From positions 1 through 18,261 of the forward strand of contig JAISZM010000064.1 of the NCBI GenBank assembly GCA_031269205.1: DNA of 18,261 nt, given 5' to 3'. The stretch's first letter is position 1. Each line of letters opens with the position of its first letter. The notes below the pieces were generated by a model. The model saw only the letters and a list, made by a program, of their open reading frames with translations, was not told the origin of the DNA and ran no database searches. A program made the position numbers and the translations under genes. Of this stretch, positions 14,106 to 18,261 are shown in pieces. The DNA comes from Eubacteriales Family XIII. Incertae Sedis bacterium (lineage in GTDB: Bacteria; Bacillota; Clostridia; Peptostreptococcales; Anaerovoracaceae).

Positions 14106-15227
14106 ATGAAGGTAATCCTGGACGGGATGGGGGGCGACGACGCTCCCGCGGAAATAGTTAAAGGCGCGGCCGAAGCCTCGGGTGTCATAGGCGAGCATGA
14201 GGTATGTATCGTCGGGGACGAGAGCGTCATAGAGGCGGAACTCTCGAAACACGCGCACGACAGGCGGAGGTTATCCATCATACACGCGCCCGACATCATC
14301 GAGGGCGACGATTCACCGGTCAAGGCTATAAGGCGCAAGCCTGACAGCAGCATGGTCAAGGGTCTCGAAGCCGTCAGGGACGGCGTGGGCGGCGTGTTTT
14401 TGTCCGCCGGCAACAGCGGCGCGCTCGTCGGGGGCAGTGTCATGCTGCTCGGTCGTATACCCTCTATCGACAGGCCCGCGATAGGGAGCCCGTACCCGCT
14501 GCTCGAGGGAGGCGCGGCCCTGCTCATAGACGCCGGCGCGAATTCCGAATGCAAGCCGCGCAACCTGCTGCAGTTCGGTATCATGGGCAACGTCTACGCG
14601 CAGACCGTGTTCGGGAAGGAACATCCGAGGATAGGACTCGTCAACATGGGCACTGAGAAGGGCAAGGGCAGCGCCCTCCTGAAAGCCTCATACGATATTA
14701 TTGGAGAGGCGTCTGAAAAACTTGGACTCAAGTTCGTGGGCAACGTGGAGGCACGGGACGTACCCGTAGGCATCTGCGACGTGATAGTCTGTGACGGGTT
14801 TGTCGGCAATGTCATCCTGAAGATGACGGAGGGCGTGGGACTCAGCATCATGCATCTGTTGCGCGAAAAATTCACGGAGGGCTTCATCGCCACCATCGGC
14901 GCCGCGCTGCTCGTGGGCAAGCTCGGAGAGCTGAAGAAGATGTTCGATTATACGGAGTACGGAGGCGCGCCCGTACTAGGAGTAGCGAAGCCCGTCGTGA
15001 AGATGCACGGCTCGTCGAACGCCAAGGCCGTCGTCAACGGCATAGCCAAGTCTATCGCCTTCGCGGAGGGTGGCGTGATCGAGGCCATCACAGAACATAT
15101 GTCGCGCGTGGCGGATATCGCGTCGAACGAAACGGGTGGAACGAACGAGGCGGAGATGGCGAACGCCGCGGTCGGAGATATGACGCATGTGGCAAAGGAA
15201 GAAGATGACGGAGCAGATCGAGTTTAG
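14106..15227 (+). CDS. plsX: Phosphate acyltransferase PlsX
   Basis: PlsX turns acyl-ACP and phosphate into acyl-phosphate for PlsY, the first step of phospholipid synthesis in most bacteria, at the inner membrane face. The N-terminal signature ILDGMGGDDAPAEIVKGA is clear. Further family blocks are VFLSAGNSGALVGG, LIDAGANSECKP, GLVNMGTEKGKG, CDVIVCDGFVGNVILK and, near the end, EYGGAPVLGVAKPVVKMHGS. The protein has 373 residues against the usual 330-345. The extra is an acidic, probably disordered C-terminal tail after about residue 335. GAGGAGGG (14092-14099) lies six bases before the ATG. The tail overlaps the start of rnc by 23 bases. The fabD, fabG and acpP genes that often separate plsX from rnc are absent here. 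Confidence 0.96.
   Translation: MKVILDGMGGDDAPAEIVKGAAEASGVIGEHEVCIVGDESVIEAELSKHAHDRRRLSIIHAPDIIEGDDSPVKAIRRKPDSSMVKGLEAVRDGVGGVFLSAGNSGALVGGSVMLLGRIPSIDRPAIGSPYPLLEGGAALLIDAGANSECKPRNLLQFGIMGNVYAQTVFGKEHPRIGLVNMGTEKGKGSALLKASYDIIGEASEKLGLKFVGNVEARDVPVGICDVIVCDGFVGNVILKMTEGVGLSIMHLLREKFTEGFIATIGAALLVGKLGELKKMFDYTEYGGAPVLGVAKPVVKMHGSSNAKAVVNGIAKSIAFAEGGVIEAITEHMSRVADIASNETGGTNEAEMANAAVGDMTHVAKEEDDGADRV
15194..15201 (+). promoter_or_regulatory. Ribosome binding site of rnc inside plsX
   Basis: AAAGGAAG lies three bases before ATG 15205, with its AGGA core five bases away. It supports that start. The in-frame ATG at 15187 also has a GGAG nine bases upstream (15174-15177), so the longer form by six residues is possible. 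Confidence 0.5.
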
Positions 15228-16005
15228 AGGATTACAAAAGATAATACGGTACAGGTTTCGGGACAGGTCGCTGCTCGAGAACGCGCTCATGCACACGTCA
15301 TACGTGAACGAGCAGGGCATGGAGCGCATCATGTCAAACCAGCGGCTCGAATATCTCGGCGACGCGGTCATCGAGCTGGTCGTGACCGACATCATATTCG
15401 ACAAACTTCCCAACGCGGATGAGGGGCTTTTGACGCAGCTGCGGTCGCAGCTCGTTTGTACGGCGGGACTCGCCAGAGTCGCGCGCTCCATAGGCCTGGG
15501 GAATCACCTCGTACTCGGCAAGGGCGCGGAGATGACGGGAGAGCGCGACAATCCGACGATACTCGAGGACGCCTTTGAGGCGCTCTCGGGCGCCATCTAT
15601 CTCGATGGTGGGTGGAAGAAGGCCGACGCTTTCGTTCGCAACGCCATGCAGGTTTCGATACTGAACGCGATAGACGACATGGGAGGGAGACCCACGGGTT
15701 CGGATCGAAAGTCGGCCTTGCAGATCGCGCTGCAAAAGAAGGGACAGGCGCATATCTCGTACAGGGTGGCGGCGGCCGAGGGCCCCGCGCACGACAGGAC
15801 GTTTTACGTCGACGTCTACGCGTCGGGTAAGATGCTCGGCTCGGGGGTCGGCTCATCGAAGAAGGAAGCTGAGCAGGACGCGGCGGGCAAGGCCCTCGAC
15901 GCTCTGAGCGCAAAGACAAGACAGCGGAGAGGCGGCGGCCGGAAAAAGACGGGCGAACAGAGTTCGCGCGGCAAATCCGCGGGAAACGCCAACAGGAGAA
16001 AGTAA
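15205..16005 (+). CDS. rnc: Ribonuclease III
   Basis: RNase III cuts double-stranded RNA to process rRNA precursors and some messages. The 266-residue protein has the catalytic signature NQRLEYLGDAVIEL (Glu49, Asp53) and the second metal pair in EDAFEALSGAIYLDGG (Asp122, Glu125). The double-stranded-RNA-binding domain runs from about 160 to 230 (DRKSALQIALQKKG, then GSGVGSSKKEAEQDAAGKAL). A very basic tail of about 30 residues, rich in Arg, Lys and Gly, extends beyond that domain and may add RNA affinity. The first conserved Glu of the usual NERLEFLGD is Gln46; the four core metal ligands are intact. ATG 15205 is chosen for its AAAGGAAG site. The gene overlaps plsX by 23 bases and ends six bases before smc. 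Confidence 0.95.
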   Translation: MTEQIEFRGLQKIIRYRFRDRSLLENALMHTSYVNEQGMERIMSNQRLEYLGDAVIELVVTDIIFDKLPNADEGLLTQLRSQLVCTAGLARVARSIGLGNHLVLGKGAEMTGERDNPTILEDAFEALSGAIYLDGGWKKADAFVRNAMQVSILNAIDDMGGRPTGSDRKSALQIALQKKGQAHISYRVAAAEGPAHDRTFYVDVYASGKMLGSGVGSSKKEAEQDAAGKALDALSAKTRQRRGGGRKKTGEQSSRGKSAGNANRRK

Positions 16006-16011
16006 ACGCCT

Positions 16012-18261
16012 ATGTACTTAAAGCGGGTTGAACTACAGGGATTCAAGAGTTTCGCCGATCCGATAACGATAGATTTCAAGGATGGCGTGACGTGCATCAT
16101 AGGTCCGAACGGCAGCGGCAAGAGCAACATATCGGACGCGATGAGATGGGCGCTCGGAGAGCAGAGCGCGAAGATGTTGCGTGGCGGAAGGATGGAGGAG
16201 ATCATCTTTGCGGGAACCGAGAGCCGCAGGCCGAAGGGCATGGCCGAGGTCACCCTCGTTCTCGACAACTCCACGGGAATCCTCCCGATCGACTACTCTG
16301 AAGTGGCCATACGCCGCAGGCTGTTCCGCAGCGGGGAGAGCGAATATTTCATCAACAACAACCAATGCAGATTACGTGACGTCAAAGAACTCATCATGGA
16401 TACGGGCATCGGCGTTGACGGCTACTCGTTCATCGGTCAGGGGCGCGTAGACAAGATAGTGAGCGACAAGCCTGAAACGAGGCGCGAGGTGTTCGAGGAG
16501 GCTGCGGGCATCATCAAGTACAAGGGGAGGAAAGCCGAAGCGCAGCGCAAACTCGACTCGGCGCAGACGGGACTCGACCGCGTAGGCGACATCATCGCGG
16601 ACATCGAATCGCGCATAGGCGGGCTGAAGGAGGAGAGCGAGAAGGCGAAGGAACACGTCGGACTCTCGGAACGATACAGAGAACTCGAGATCAACATCAC
16701 GCTGAAAAACATAGAGAGCCTGCAAGAGAAGAACAAGGAGCTAAAAGCTCAGTACGACGAAGCGGCCGCGAAGATAGAGGAGCGGCGCTGCAGCCGCTCG
16801 GCGGTCGATGAGGAGCTTTCGTCGCTCAGGCGACGTGACGGCGAACTCGAGCTTTCGGCTACGGATATAAGGGAGCGCGTAGCGTACAACACGACGCGCG
16901 CTCTGAGTCTGCGCAGCGACGCCCTGCTCAGCACGGAAAAACGGCGCACGGCCGAGCGGGACGAGGGGAGACTGAAGGCCGAGATAGAGGCCCTCGAGTC
17001 GAAGAAGGCCGAGGCCGAGGAGTCGTCGCGCCTGTTCGGCGGCGCGGATGTTGAGTCCGCGGCGAAGCTCTCCGAACTGAAGAGCGAACTCGACGAGAGG
17101 CTCGCGCTCGCCCGGACGGCGGCCGCCGAAACCGCCGCCGCTACGGCCGCTATCGAGGAGCGCAGAAGTGAGGTGTTCGACCTGAGCAGGGAACGCTCGA
17201 TCAAAGAGACGGAACTCGCGAACAACCTTGAACTCTCGTCGAATTTCGACGAATGGAAACGCCGTATCGAAGCGGATATCGAGTCCGTGGCGGGTGAGAT
17301 AAGCGGGCTTGAGTCCTCGCTCGCGGAAATCTCCGCGGGGAAGGAAGCGTTCGAACGGGAGGTGTCGGCGCTGACGGAGCATCGGAGGTCGCTTCGCGGC
17401 TCTTACGAGGATGCGGACAGGCGCATGTCCGAAACGCGGCGGGAACTCGAGCGTCTGCGTATCGAAACCGAACAGCTCACGGCGCGGCGCAAGACCATCG
17501 AGGAGATGGAGAGCAATTACGAGGGCTATAACGCGGGGGTCGGCGCCCTCATGAAGGCGGGTCTGTCCGGCGTCATAGGCGTCGTCGCCGAACTCATAGA
17601 CGCCGCGCCGGGATACGAGACGGCGATAGAGACGGCGCTCGGCCCCGCGTTGCAGTACGTCGTGTGCGTGGACGACGCCTCCGCGAAGAAGTCCATAGCG
17701 TGGCTGAAGGAAAACAGGGCGGGACGTGTCACGTTCCTGCCGTTGGCATCGATAGCGTCGCGCGCGGGCAAGGCGGGAGCGAAAACGCTGCCTTCGTCCG
17801 AAGGCTTTGACGCTTTCGCCATAGAGCGCGTCACGTACGATTCCCGGTATGAAAAGGTAATGTCCTATCTGCTCGGCGGCGTGGCTATAGCGCGTGACAT
17901 CGGCAGCGCGGTAGCGCTTTCAAAGTCCATCGGGGGTTTTCGCTTCGTCACGAAAGAGGGCGATGTGGTCAATCCCTCGGGTTTGATTACAGGCGGCGCG
18001 TACCGAAACAAGACGGCGAACCTTCTCGAGCGCAGGGCCGAGATAGGGACGCTCTCAAAGCGCACGAATCGCCTCGCGGAGGAGCACGCCGCGAAGGCGA
18101 AGGAAGTCGATCACTTTGCCGAAGAGGGCGCGCGCTATCTCGGTGAATTGCAGCGCACGGACGAACTGGTGCGCGAGAAGGAAGCGGAACTCGCGGGCGC
18201 GGTCGGCGAGCTGAACCTGATAGCGTCCCGCCTCTCGGAGCGATTGGAGAGAAGGGAGCGC
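16012..18261 (+). CDS. smc: Chromosome segregation protein SMC (partial, 3' end outside the window)
   Basis: SMC is the ATPase subunit of bacterial condensin, which works with ScpA and ScpB to compact and separate chromosomes. The 750 codons visible cover the N-terminal half and the hinge. The Walker A loop GPNGSGKSN is at 31-39, within IIGPNGSGKSNISDAMRWAL. GEQSAKMLRGG and SFIGQGRVDKIVSDKPETRR follow, then a long coiled coil rich in Glu, Arg and Ala (about 170-500). The hinge spans about 503-660, including GVVAELIDAAPGYETAIE, GRVTFLPL and NPSGLITGGAYR. The second coiled coil begins after it. The signature motif, Walker B and C-terminal head lie beyond the window. A site AGGAGA (15994-15999) lies 12 bases before ATG, a rather long spacing, so coupling to rnc is likely. 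No break was seen. Confidence 0.96.
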   Translation, partial: MYLKRVELQGFKSFADPITIDFKDGVTCIIGPNGSGKSNISDAMRWALGEQSAKMLRGGRMEEIIFAGTESRRPKGMAEVTLVLDNSTGILPIDYSEVAIRRRLFRSGESEYFINNNQCRLRDVKELIMDTGIGVDGYSFIGQGRVDKIVSDKPETRREVFEEAAGIIKYKGRKAEAQRKLDSAQTGLDRVGDIIADIESRIGGLKEESEKAKEHVGLSERYRELEINITLKNIESLQEKNKELKAQYDEAAAKIEERRCSRSAVDEELSSLRRRDGELELSATDIRERVAYNTTRALSLRSDALLSTEKRRTAERDEGRLKAEIEALESKKAEAEESSRLFGGADVESAAKLSELKSELDERLALARTAAAETAAATAAIEERRSEVFDLSRERSIKETELANNLELSSNFDEWKRRIEADIESVAGEISGLESSLAEISAGKEAFEREVSALTEHRRSLRGSYEDADRRMSETRRELERLRIETEQLTARRKTIEEMESNYEGYNAGVGALMKAGLSGVIGVVAELIDAAPGYETAIETALGPALQYVVCVDDASAKKSIAWLKENRAGRVTFLPLASIASRAGKAGAKTLPSSEGFDAFAIERVTYDSRYEKVMSYLLGGVAIARDIGSAVALSKSIGGFRFVTKEGDVVNPSGLITGGAYRNKTANLLERRAEIGTLSKRTNRLAEEHAAKAKEVDHFAEEGARYLGELQRTDELVREKEAELAGAVGELNLIASRLSERLERRER

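Overview
The window is a dense, GC-rich stretch (about 60% by eye) of a bacterial chromosome. Every protein gene I can support lies on the + strand. Two neighbour pairs are typical of Bacillota and related Gram-positive-like anaerobes: valS followed by folC, and rnc followed by smc with plsX just upstream. The fhs, fchA and folD set suggests an anaerobe that runs the tetrahydrofolate one-carbon pathway, such as an acetogen or a purine, glycine or amino-acid fermenter. Isoleucine is often coded by ATA despite the high GC. I cannot name a genus. No phage, transposase, CRISPR, rRNA or tRNA was seen.

Region 1 (1-335) is non-coding. It holds a large imperfect palindrome (1-110), an extended -10 promoter (249-257) and a strong ribosome binding site (324-329). 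Region 2 (336-5481) is one apparent operon. It starts with fhs, fchA and folD, which interconvert formate, formyl-, methenyl- and methylene-tetrahydrofolate. It continues with larB and a shortened larC, whose families make the nickel-pincer nucleotide cofactor. The FolD protein lacks the lysine and glutamine that give this family its cyclohydrolase activity, so FchA may do that step alone. LarC ends where its second domain would begin.

Region 3 (5482-11430) carries valS, folC, a diacylglycerol-kinase-family lipid kinase gene and a GNAT acetyltransferase gene, then a likely terminator. The kinase-acetyltransferase junction is a three-copy 23-bp tandem repeat. Each copy carries a ribosome binding site and a GTG codon, so it forms a chain of overlapping mini-ORFs.

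Region 4 (11431-18261) begins with a promoter and a TTG-started gene for an 859-residue protein. That protein joins a KaiC/RecA-like domain without a P-loop to the ATP-grasp domain of PEP synthase/PPDK-type enzymes. Then come plsX (phospholipid synthesis), rnc (RNase III) and the first 750 codons of smc (chromosome condensation), which runs off the window.

The best candidates for something undescribed are the KaiC-like/ATP-grasp fusion, the FolD with altered active site beside FchA, the truncated LarC attached to a one-carbon operon, and the repeated translation-start module.
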